Shown piece by piece: positions 22,097 to 32,559 of a stretch of 64,000 nucleotides of DNA. A model generated the notes under the pieces. That model was not told the DNA's origin. It worked only from the letters and a program-made list of their open reading frames with translations, and did no database searches. The position numbers were made by a program, and so were the translations under genes. Every line of letters begins with the position of its first letter. Positions within the stretch are counted from its first letter, which is position 1. The DNA comes from Tamarix chinensis (lineage: Eukaryota > Streptophyta > Magnoliopsida > Caryophyllales > Tamaricaceae): contig CM060175.1 of assembly GCA_030549775.1 (NCBI GenBank), positions 37,880,318-37,944,317 of the forward strand. Reading direction: 5' to 3'.

Positions 22097-25000
22097 TGTA
22101 ATACCCTAAATTTTACTTATTTGCTTTCACTTATAACTTAAAAAAAAAAGGTGTTACACTAAGTGATAACATAAAACACATCACAAAGACATTAAATTCA
22201 CCATTTGGGTGTCTAGAGATGACACCAAACAAATTCACAAGGAATAAAAGCCACCAACTAGGTGTTTAAAGATAACACCAAACTTAACTAAATTCAAATT
22301 TCAAATAGAATCATGACTATTCTTATTTAATTAGGTCAATCATAGTTAAAATCATAATTAAAATGTTATAAGTATATAGAGGTATGAACACTAAAGGCCC
22401 AAGATAAATACAATAATTTATAACCTAACAAGTCAGTTTCTAGCTAGATAAGTCGACGTGTCTTATTGTACTAGACTTGATCAAAAACAACACTAGAGAA
22501 CCAATCAACTAGTTAGCCCCATTGATTGACTTTTCATGAGAACCAGTTGCCTAGTTTCGTTTAACCAATCGATGGATCTAAGTAGAGACCAACCTATTTT
22601 GGCATGTAGAGAAACTAGTCTATAGGTTTGAATAAGCGATCAATTAGTCATAGTAACTAGTTGATTGGTTCAGTCCAACCAGTCAATGGGTCTAAGCAGA
22701 GGCCAAACCATTTTTTTCCAGAGACACTAGTCGATGGGTTTGACCAACTGATTATCTATTCATTGAAACCAGTCAACTGATTTATTAAACAAATGGACTA
22801 ATCTCACGACCAATCAATCCAAGCAATGGGTTCGAGGAACTAATCAACTGGTCATGGTAAAATAGTACCCAGAAATGTGAAACACATACCAAAATTTTCC
22901 ACACTCATCATAGTAATCCTAGCATGTTTCTATGTCAAACACACATAAAATACATGTTGTACATAGAATTAGATGAATACATGGTAATGTACATACTTAA
23001 ACAAATCATGCTCAAATAATTAATTTTATGGTCAAAATCATAGAATTCGAATCAAAGTTAACTTAGGAAGAATTATACCACATTCTCAGACCTTGGAGAA
23101 CCATTATACCATACTCATATAAGCACCAAACACATGGCACCTCAATAAACAACTAAAACTTGTTTATGATAAAGATAAGAATGTCTTACCTTGCAACATT
23201 TATTCTAGCACCAAACTCTTGGTGGATGGCTTATCTAGTAGACCTTTGATATCTAATAGAATCAAAGTAAAAACATTCTCATCTGCTCTCTCATCTGCTC
23301 GTTTAACTAAAGCTCAAATGTAGGATTTGATTCATAAGGTTGCGAGAAGGCTTTCTTCTTGGCATTCTCATCTGCTTTCTTATGCTGGTAGGGCACAACT
23401 CCTTCAGTCTGTGATTTTTGATATGCAGATGTATTGGTGTCAGGTGTTTATTCTTCCTTCGAAGGTGATTCATCAGTTGGAGAGCATGTGTAGAAAATTC
23501 TTATGGACTGGCAAGGTGGATACCTCTAGGAAAGCCTTAATAGCGTGGCGAGTGGTGTGCACCCCGAAAAAGGAAGGAGGTTTGGGGCTTATTGACCTTA
23601 CCATATGGAATCGAGATGCCTTGGGGAAATTGCTTCGAAATATATGTAACAAGAAAGACTCCTTGTGGGTTAAATGGGTGCATGACATCTATATTCGGTA
23701 TGGAAGTGTGTGGAGCTTTTCTATGGACCATTTATGTTCCTGGCCTCTTAAATAGGTTCTTAGTCTGCGCTCTACTTTTGCTCCATATTTTCTGCATGGG
23801 CCTCAAGAAATGATGGATAAGGAGGATTCTTATAGCATTAGCAAGGCTTATAATGTGTTGCGTTATCGGCGTGAAAGGGTTTGGTGGTACCCTTTAGTGT
23901 GGTGTTTTATTTCTCCTCCTAAGCATAAATTTATTATGTGGCTTCTATTCATGAGAGATTGCTCACCAAGGTGAGGTTACAGAATTTGGGTCTTTTAGAT
24001 AACTCAACTTGTGTTCTTTATCATGAAAATAAAGAAGAATCTATCCAACACCTATTCATGGAATGTGCTTTTAGTTCAGGGATATGGAGTAAGGTAAGAA
24101 GGGCGTTTCATCGTCAGGATGTTATCCGCTCTTGGGAGGAAGAGATTAAAGTTTTGGCATGATCTACGAGACAACCAAAGGAGAAGAAGGCTATCTTACA
24201 TGCTACTTTTGTCATCTTTGTCGCCTTAATTTGGTATGAATGTAATTCTAGAGTTTTTCGTAATGCAGGTCATACTCCTAGCAGTTTGCTATGAGACATG
24301 AGTTTTATTCTAGCTAGTAGATGTTTGAATTTGGAATGTAAGCACAACTTTCAACAATGGTAGCATTGTATTGATAGGATGGTCATGTAGTGAGTTGGTT
24401 GTAACTTTAGCCTTTTGGCTGTTCTATTTATAAATTTTTTCTTTACTTATAAAAAAAAGTAAAAACATTATAAATAATATTTCAAAACTCTATTAAATAA
24501 AAGAAAAGTTAGTTTAAAAAAGAGAACACAAAACACCACCTTTGTGTCAAAAATTGGGTGCTAAGGAAAGAGCTGAAATCTTCAACCTTTTTCAACCTTA
24601 ATTCTTCCTTGCTTAAGGAAAATAGGGGAGAACTAAACCGAGATTAGAAGAGGAGAAAGGAACACAAAGCTAGCATAAGGAAAAGAGAAAAATCAAAGCC
24701 TCTATTTTCTCAATAGAGAGGAGAAGAGGGAAAATGAAAGGATGATCAAGACTCGGGGAAATTTTCAATGAGGAGAGGGGAGAAGAAAGCAAGAATACAA
24801 GTGAGGAATGAGAATGGATCTAAAATGAGAAGTATATAGGCAAGACTGGGTTCACATTCTCAAGAGAAAAGGAGATGAGATTAGTGAGGGTGATTGTGGA
24901 TAACCAAGAAGTGAGAGTTAACTTGATGGGGTGGGTGGGGGTTAAGTGCAATAGAAATGAGCATGGTAGTGGGTTGACAAGTTAGAGGATGGTGCACAAA

Positions 25001-25439
25001 GTCAATCTCACAACCCCAACTGTATGAAGAGAGAGGGAGTGGTGAGGGAGAAGAGAAAAGGTAAAGCTTGCCTCAAATGGCTATTTGGAAAAAATTTAGC
25101 TAATTAAAATCATGTATTGATTTGAATAATGTGAAAATAATCCTAGAGTACTAAAACATGCTTATTAGCATAATTAGACTTTAATTAAATGCTTTTGTAA
25201 AAATTAGAGAGAAATTTGAATCACAATCCAATTGAGCTACAATTAAATGCTTATTAGCAAACAAGAATGTACATTTCCCCCATATGCCAGTTGATTGGTT
25301 ATGTAAACTAGTCTATTGATATGCTTGAAATTCACATTTTTATTATAATTTCATGTCCATTTTAACATCAAAGCTCATTTATTTTATATCAACATAACTT
25401 CTAAATACCATTTGAAGGATTTTGGGATGGGGTATTACA
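22097..25439 (-). mobile_element. D 3' LTR (minus strand), interrupted by LINE L1b
   Basis: In the minus direction it begins TGTAATACCCCATCCC at 25439 and ends GGGTATTACA at 22097. A polypurine tract lies just outside its start (25440-25453) and D pol follows. Excluding L1b it is about 2.2 kb. It has a CT-rich part in its own direction (plus-strand purine-rich, about 24600-25080) and a cluster of CCAATCGATGG/CTAGTTGATTGG words at 22495-22860. Confidence 0.8.
23278..24455 (+). pseudogene. L1b: 5'-truncated L1 LINE with a 14-bp target duplication
   Basis: ORF2 C-terminal half: ARRLSSWHSHLLSYAGRAQL, KFLWTG, KKEGGLGLIDLTIWNRDALG, LWVKWVHDIYI, then SYSISKAYNVLRYRRERVWW. In shifted frames it continues through the zf-RVT approach (CVLYHENKEESIQHLFMEC). 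It ends in an A-rich tail. AAAGTAAAAACATT occurs at 23264-23277 and 24456-24469, a perfect target duplication that fixes both ends. Fewer breaks than L1a or L1c suggest it is younger. The product would be the RT-thumb side of ORF2; it lacks endonuclease and the RT core. Confidence 0.9.
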
Positions 25440-25453
25440 TCACTACCCTCTTA
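25440..25453 (-). other. Polypurine tract of element D
   Basis: The minus strand reads AAGAGGGTAGTGA immediately before the LTR start TGTAATACC. The matching position in element C reads AAAGGGGTAGTAT. Confidence 0.7.
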
Positions 25454-25459
25454 GAAGTT

Positions 25460-26720
25460 ACTTCGTTCACAAATTCCACAAAAGAAACATATAGTTGTAA
25501 GCTCAAAATATAAGAAAGCCCTAAGTTATCAACCAAAATAATACAAAAACTAAGGGTTAATACACAATAAAAAGGTACTACCCCCTTAAAAGAGGCAGCG
25601 TTACATACGGAATGCACAGAATTAAGCAACTTTGGATACTTCATCTTGATCTTTTACCTTGATGCCTAAGTATCCTCCTCTGCCCTATGACATAACAAAA
25701 ACACCTTCACAAATGGAATGGTTTTCAAACGTGTCTCCTGAGTCTTGGATTCAAGGATCCTTAATGGTCGCTCCTTGTAATTCAACGTCTCATTGAGCTC
25801 AATTGACTCAGGCTAAATGACATGTGATCAATCCAACATGTTCCTCCTTTGTTGAGAGATGTGGGAAATGTTATACACGTGTGAAATCTCAACATGTAAG
25901 GAAAAACAGTAAGAAAAATATCCAATCAGATTCAATATAACACACACCCCAGTGAACTTCAGGCTAAGCTTTCCCTTACGACCAAAACAAATCACTACCT
26001 TGGTTAGCAAAACTCTTACAAGACTCTATCGCTTGCCTCAAACTTATGTGCTCTCGTTCGTCGATCTGCATAGCTCTTTTTCATATCTTGGGATACCTTC
26101 ATCCAGCCTTGAATCAACCTAATTTACCTAGCAATGTCCTCTATCATCTCTGGTTCTAACACAACCGTCTCACTAGAGTCACTCCAACGCATGGGACTAC
26201 CTCACTTCTATCCATAAAGTGCCTTGAAAGGTGTCATCCTTATGCTTGCTTGATGACTATTGTTAAAGGAGAAATCCACTAATTCCAAGCAATCCTCCCA
26301 ACTACCCAAAAACATAAGAACAAAATCCTGAAGCATATCCTCTAGGGTTTGAATAGTACACTAAATCTGTCCAACTATAGCTAGATAGCAAATTGTGCTC
26401 ATCTTACGTTGTGTCCCAAAATCCCCTCGCAACTTCTGCCAAAAGTGTGATAAGAATCTTAAATCTTAGTCTGACACAATGTCCTTAGGCACCCCATTGT
26501 ATTGAACCATATGCTTCCTATAAGCATTGGCCATTTTTTCCATATTCCACGTCGACTTCATTGGTATGAATACCGTTAACTTAGTCAACTGGTCAACCAC
26601 TACCCATATTGATTTCGAAACACTATGGGTCTTAGGTAATCTAACCATGAAGTCCATCAATAAGATATCCCAATTCCTCTCAGGAACCTCCAATGGCTGA
26701 AAGAATTCCATATGCACACT
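25460..26720 (-). pseudogene. pol: D integrase core and C-terminal part
   Basis: The best frame (26717-26466) reads FFQPLEVPERNWDILLMDFM and PKTHSVSKSIWVVVDQLTKL, and ends at NGVPKDIVSD. Downstream in broken frames are TIQTLEDMLQDFVL, FNNSHQASIRMTPFKALYG, KKSYADRRTRAHKFEASDRV, NETLNYKERPLRILESKTQE and KTIPFVKVFL. This order is characteristic of Tekay/Del-type gypsy polyproteins. First and second catalytic aspartates are visible; the region of the glutamate is broken by a stop. Confidence 0.87.
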
Positions 26721-27099
26721 TATGTTTCACCTTAACCTTCTAACACATCAAGGATCAGGCAACAAAGTGTTCAACCTCCCACTACATATATGGACACTAA
26801 TAGATTTGTCTTAAATCCTTGTATAGCTTATCCTCTCCAAGAAGGATGGAATAAGGTGCATGATGCACTTCCTTAAGGATCCTCCTCTTCAACTCACCAC
26901 AGCTCTACGGAACACATAATCTTCCTCGGAAAAGAATACTACCATTCTCAAAAATCTCAAATCCCACAGTTATGCTGTCAGATATTGCCTTCTTGATCCA
27001 CTCAAGCTAACATCTCCTAAGTGACAAGCTCAATTCTCATTGAAGATTTTTGGGGTGATCGAGAGGACACTCATTCTCATCTTAAGATCCCCAAGTATA

Positions 27100-27284
27100 A
27101 TGATCTCAATGCTGAACTCTTGAAGATCTGACCACATCCAATCTGACACTACCAGCAAACCTAAGGCATGCAAAGTCTTCCTACTGAGAGCATCTGCTAC
27201 AACGTTTACCTTACCTTCATTTTTGGTAAACTCTAAATCATAGTCCTTAACCAAATCTATCCATATCCTCTTTCTCATACTCAA
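27100..27284 (-). pseudogene. pol: D RNase H tail
   Basis: RKRIWIDLVKDYDLEF followed by KVNVVADALSRK is the conserved end of gypsy RNase H, the domain that removes element RNA during cDNA synthesis. Only this tail is present; the catalytic front part is missing because gag-like sequence takes its place. Confidence 0.85.
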
Positions 27285-27790
27285 TCTCATTTGGAAACAA
27301 TGCACCTACATCCTCTTATTAACATTGACCTTTAGAGCAAAGTGGGCCAAATCCAAATAATGACTGTAGTACTCTTCCACTTAATACATCCCAATACACA
27401 ATGCCATGAACTCATCATACTTCACCATAATCTAGTGATTAGGATACAACCAAGCCTATCAATGAAGGTCTCCCACTAGTTTGTAGTGGCTCCCCGCAGC
27501 TACTGACCTCTCCACCACTCGTTAGAACAACCCCCAAAATAGAATACCATAATATCTACCTACCTACTATCTAGGAAATCACTAGCTACGAATATCTTCT
27601 CAAAATTATGGGTCCTCCTGACCCTCAAAGACTAAAGGGAGATGAAGATCATCCAAATGAAGCCAATTCTTTAGTGGTAACATTGGAAAAGGAGGTGGCA
27701 GCGGCAGCTACGGAGCCTCCTCATATTGAAACTATTTCTTCATGAATGCTTCAACCATCTCCATGAAACTCTTAAGATACTAATTCACTT
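27285..27790 (-). pseudogene. Second gag-like segment inside D, in place of RT
   Basis: On the minus strand, in broken frames, the text follows the N-terminal gag of the same lineage: MVEAFMKK, LPLPPPFPMLPLKNWLHLDD, LPLVFEGQEDP, VFYFGGCSNEWWRG, KYDEFMALCIGMY, VEEYYSHYLDLAHFALK. The real D gag (49362-48996 plus 29179-28760) has the same landmarks, for example YIQAPQPPLEP and VVVYYLRGSVDTWW. This copy runs directly into the RNase H tail near 27285, and no RT motifs occur between protease and RNase H. Confidence 0.7.
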
Positions 27791-28229
27791 CAATCAAAAT
27801 CCTATAACACTAAGCCACATTAGAAAGGAATCAAGTTACTAACTATATTATTAGTACACTTTAAGGTAACAGAGCCTATGGTTTTAAATCCTAAACATGT
27901 TTTGTGAAAATGAATTTTTTCGATTTCATAAAAACTTGTAGAATAACACTACACAAGAAGAGTGGATATCCTTTTCAAAATAGGTTTCTCATCATGATTG
28001 TCAACATAATCTTTATGGAGCATTTAGGTTCACACTTCTGATATAAGATCCTAGCACTCTTTTGTCCTCATAGGAACATATGTTCTTGTGTATAATCTAT
28101 TAACGCTTGGTAATTTCCCAAAATTTCCATTGTAACAACTAAATCAAAGTCACAAAATTGAAACTTAATGTGATCTAAGGATAATTCTACTCCCCCAACT
28201 ATCAAGGTAATCCATTTATAGACCTATAT

Positions 28230-28420
28230 CATAAAATCCTATCCCTCGATGGTAACATAAAAGAAATGGAAATACAACTAAAAGGAGATAAAAGGAATGC
28301 TAGCTACGAATGTGGATGACACAAGTGAATGTGTTTCACTAGAGTCAAATAATACACATACTAGAAATGTAGAGACAGTAAGCTTATTGGTCACCACACT
28401 AGTCTGATGCTCTACCTATA
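28230..28420 (-). pseudogene. pol: D protease remnant
   Basis: The minus strand near 28365-28310 reads CVLFDSSETHSLVSSTFVAS, the gypsy aspartic-protease active-site region where the family has LFDSGATHSF; the glycine of DSG is serine here. PSRDRIL follows in another phase. Confidence 0.75.
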
Positions 28421-28599
28421 TCCGGTTGATCATGTTCAAGCTTCCTCTAGAAGGAATTATCGTGGCACTGGTTGATCCCTAAACTTTATGGAAGGTGCAA
28501 GGCTTCTAACCTTTGGGTTTAATATATCAAATGGAAACACTAGCTCATGAAGGAGGATCCCTCATAACATATGGCTATGGTTATTGAATGGTTCTGGTA

Positions 28600-29179
28600 C
28601 TCTAAGCTTGAGTGTGACTTCTCTAAACACTAACACCCTTAACATGGCACTAATAGGCTCTATGTTTGAACATACCATGACCATGGCAAGTTACCTTATT
28701 ACCTACACAAAATATTCCCAATTGAGCACCATAATGCTTATAGTGGTAATGCTTCTCCTCAGCATGTCCCCTGGATTAACATTAAACTTAAGGTGTTAAC
28801 TACATACTCTTTCCATACTTATGTGGCATACTTCCTCTTGAATAGTGATTCTTACTTTCAATGAGACACTAATGACCCTTGAACTTCCTCTTTTCTCCCA
28901 ACTAAGCACTCTATGCTTGGATGACTTAGGACACCCCCAAACCCTACTCTTGCATCCCCTCCATCCCTAGCAGAGTAACTAGTACTAATAGCTCATGGTA
29001 TTTGATTTCTAGAAAAATTATAAAATGGAAGAGTTGCATCACCTCTACAGCTTCTAATTCTAGAGAAAACTAGATCATGTCCATAAATCTCGTGTAGTAT
29101 ACCTCTATCATCATGCCTCCTTACCAGAAGGCCATGAACTCATCATACTTGTTAATACAGGGGTGAGTGGGGTAGAAAA
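28600..29179 (-). pseudogene. gag: D gag C-terminal part with degenerate zinc knuckle
   Basis: Adjoining the C insertion the minus strand reads INKYDEFMAFW, YYTRFMDMI and SLELEAVEVMQLFHF, the middle of Tekay-type gag. At 28760-28610 HYHYKHYGAQLGIFCVGNKV, TCHGHGMFKHRAY is the decayed nucleic-acid-binding knuckle. The N-terminal part of the same gene is on the far side of C at 48996-49362. Confidence 0.8.
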
Positions 29180-30243
29180 TGTAATACACCATAATTTTGG
29201 AAAATGTTGATTGAGAATTATGCCAATTTTTAGGCATTTGATTTTTATTTGGTGTTATGATTTTTTTTGAAGCAAAGTTTGATTTGAAATAAAGTTGGAA
29301 AATGGAGTTTATTGAGTTTTTTAGGATAACCGATCGACTAGTTCCATGAAATGATTAAGTGGTTCTTCATTTTTAGAAAAATTATTTTTTCAACTAAACC
29401 AATTGATTGGTTGGGGAATTCATTGATCGGTTTGTAGAATAGTCGATTGGGAGGCCCAACTAAATCAATAGGTTTTTTAAGCTAGGCATATTTTTTTAAC
29501 TCAATTTTTCTAGAAAAATTCTATGCTACCATGGAACTTTCCCAAACCATACCAAATTATCCCTAAGAGATTCTTAACGCATTTAGTGATGCATATAGCC
29601 CAAAATATTGCCTTAGATTGAACTAGAGTTCAATTAGGATAATTGAGGGGGAGAAATGACTATAACCTTATCCTCTTCCACCTCTTTCCTCTATATAATT
29701 ATGAGATCAATGCTTCGATCTAAGGCACAATTCTGAGTAGTAGGAAGATTCCTTCTACAATGACCTTCCATTACCTCTCTTGTGAATTCTAATTCAAACC
29801 TAATTTACCTTCATTCTTCAGAACCACCATTTTAGCTTTGGAGAATAGGTTAGCATAACTTGGATGAAATTCATATGTTTAGCTCAAATTCAAAACGTAA
29901 TAATTAGAATTTCAAATTTTATTTAATCCTCTATGAGTCCTTTTCATTGGTTTTCTATAAATAGCCCTAATCATCCCCTTTACTCACTTTTCTTTTAGCA
30001 ACTAAAACCTTTAACACTCGACATTCACCCTCTTACATTCTACACTTCAAACCTTGTAATTAATTCCTTTCACTATTTTTGTGCTTTATCTAGCTCTCTC
30101 TTGTTTTGATTATTAAGCAAGGAGTTAGAATTAGGAAAAAGGATTCTATAGTTCAGCTAATCATTCCCTATTTTTACCTCGAGTGAGGTATGTCCTTCTT
30201 TCTCTTATGTTTCAAGTTCAAAAATTAATAAGGTTTTGTAAAA
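29180..30243 (+). mobile_element. C 5' LTR, left part
   Basis: It starts TGTAATACACC and parallels the 3' LTR from 45506. A cluster of CCGATCGACTAG and CCAATTGATTGGTT words lies at 29325-29470. It ends where L1c is inserted; GGTTTTGTAAAA at 30232-30243 is one copy of the target duplication. Confidence 0.88.
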
Positions 30244-30321
30244 ACCAAAAAAAAAATAGAAGTGAAAAATAGATCTCTCTCCTCTCTCTTAGGGTTTGAG
30301 TGAGCTATGATTGTGTAGATG

Positions 30322-31620
30322 GAAAAGAAGAAGAAGTCCCCGCCGATCTCGGTTGCTCAAGTTTGATTATTAGCACAAAAATTAAGGTTTCTAATTTTAG
30401 CAAAGGAAGGACTTGGTTCGATTTTGGGAACCTGTAGCCATGAAGAGCCTACTACGAAAGGAGAGTTGCTACAAATAGCACCTGATATGGACTTAATTGA
30501 CGTTAATGTTTTGGAGGTTGGCTTTTCTAAGCCTAGAGGGACCATTAGTTCTAATTCCTTTGGCCCTACGAATTACCATCCAGGTGATTCTCCTAGGATT
30601 GATTGCCCTAAGTCAAAGGGATTGTATAGGAGAATCTTGAAGTTTGTTTGCCAACTGAAGGGCCACTATGGAGTGATATACTTGCTGGAAATTGCAATCC
30701 TAAGCAAGGTATTCCACTATCATATATGAATCCATCCTTAGAGAAAGGTGTGATCATGGTAAAATCGGATGCCAAGGATGTGGGTAATGAAGTGGAGGTT
30801 TGGGCAAATACATTGGTAGGATATGTGTTTGGCTATTTTCCCACTTATCATCAAGTATGTGGACATGTACACATGTACTAGAAAGGAGTGGCATTTTCAA
30901 AGATCATGTTGCATGCATCTGGTTATTTTCTCTTTAATTTCATTCTTGAGATGAAGCGAACATTATTTTGGGGCAATATTGGATGTTTTACAATAGGTTT
31001 TTTGTATTAAAGGCATAGCACAAGAGAATAACTTTTAATCAGGATGAGATGCTAGTTCTTCATCTATGGATCTAGTTCCTAGACTTGCCTCTTGATTATT
31101 GGGCGTAGAATTCATTAAGTCAGATTGCTAGTACTATTGGTAAACCTTTGTATACTGATGCTATCATAGTGTCAAGGGAAAGAGTCTCATTCCCTAGAGT
31201 ATTGGTTGAGGTACATGTTAAGAAGCCACTCATGGATTCATTGGTTATATAGGATCCGAAAGGTGGTGAGATTGAGCAGAGGGTTGAGTATGATTTGAAG
31301 CCTTTCTATTGCCTTCTATGTGATGTTTTTGGGCATGAGATCAAAAGTTGTAGGAAGAACATACCTAGTGCTAATGTAAATAAGGAAATAGGAGGAGAGT
31401 GGGTGAGGGTTCATGAAAACAGAAAAGGGAAATCGATTGCACAAGAAGAGGGTACTACATCGGATTTTGTTATGGTTGGTGATGTATCTCCAAGTGACAT
31501 TGCAAAGGTGTCAACCTCTGATGATTTTTTATTGGAAGTAGGTCCTAGTTCAAGTGGCTCGGCTAGTGTTTTAGTTCTAGTTGTTGTAGCTATACAAAAA
31601 CCTATTGGGGAATAGGAGAT
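30322..31620 (+). pseudogene. L1c ORF1: DUF4283-like plus CCHC zinc knuckle
   Basis: ORF1 proteins of plant L1s bind the element RNA. After an ATG near 30322 (MEKKKKSPPISVAQV, then a stop), the text passes through LWSDILAGNCNPKQGIPLSY, EVEVWANTLVGYVFGYFPTY and SQIASTIGKPLYTD. It then enters an open frame (31295-31615) with YCLLCDVFGHEIKSC, a C-x2-C-x4-H-x4-C knuckle. The order matches plant LINE ORF1. Frame changes and stops make it non-functional. Confidence 0.82.
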
Positions 31621-31809
31621 CCCCAAGATAAGAGAAAAAAGTATGGAAGATATATGTCCCTTTAACTGAACCGAGGGTGAAAAGGTAGAGGTCTTTTTAT
31701 CATGTTAACTAGTGTGGTAATTTAATATTTGCCACTTTTAATAATGAGAATGTAAAGAGGATGAATGGTGGAGGTGTTGACATCCCGCTCCTAGACCCTG
31801 GAGGAGATA

Positions 31810-32500
31810 TTTAGTGCCTTGAATGTTAGAACTTTGAAAAAGGCTTCCAAGCATAAGGAAGTTACTCATTTTTGTATTTCAAATTCTCATTCCTTAGTTG
31901 GCTTTTCAGAAACCAGAGTTAAAGAACACAATTTCCTTAGAGTCATGAATAAAGTTCGTGGAGGCAAGAGTGTTATTAATAACTATGATTATCATCAAAA
32001 TGTAAGGATTTGGGTAGCTTGGGATCTCACTGTTTTGATGAGCCATCTCATTCAGAGGTGTGATCAAGCTATTCTCTATGAAGCTACTAATGTACAGTCA
32101 GCTTTGGTTTTCAATGTTGTGTTTTTTTATGCCCAAAATTATGGTACAGATCATAGAAGATTGTGGCGTTAGCTTAGGTACCATAACCCACTTGATAAAC
32201 CTTATATTTTAATGGGGGATTTCAATGTGTTAATGGCAGTTTTTGAGAAATATCAAGGTGAGGTTCTTCATGATTCTGATATGTATGATTTTATGAATTG
32301 TTGTTTGGATCTTGAGGGACACGGGTGTTTCTACACTTTGTCAAGTCGAAGAGATGGTGATGATGAATTTCTGTGTAAGTTAGATAGGGATCTTGTGAAC
32401 CTTCACTGGTTGATAGCTTTCCCTAACTCTTAAGTTGAGTTCCTTACCCCTCTTATTTCTAATCATAGCCTTGTGGTTGTTCACGAACATTCCTATCAAT
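31810..32500 (+). pseudogene. L1c ORF2 endonuclease domain, one stop
   Basis: This is an apurinic-like endonuclease that nicks target DNA for target-primed reverse transcription. Motifs in order: LNVRTLKKASKHKEV, SHSLVGFSETRVK (the catalytic Glu), YILMGDFNV (Asp/Asn pair), CKLDRDLVN and SNHSLVVV, where the family has SDH, so the last Asp is Asn. The frame is open from 31819 apart from one TAG at about 32170, and closes at 32431. Confidence 0.85.
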
Positions 32501-32559
32501 TTAGGTAAAAAAACCTTTTAGGTTTTTCCAGTTTTAGAGAGTATGGAAGCTAAATTTGA

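Noticed and set aside
23327..24162. Longest clean plus-strand frames in this part, considered as host genes
   Set aside because: They match L1 ORF2 post-RT and zf-RVT text and lie between perfect target duplications.
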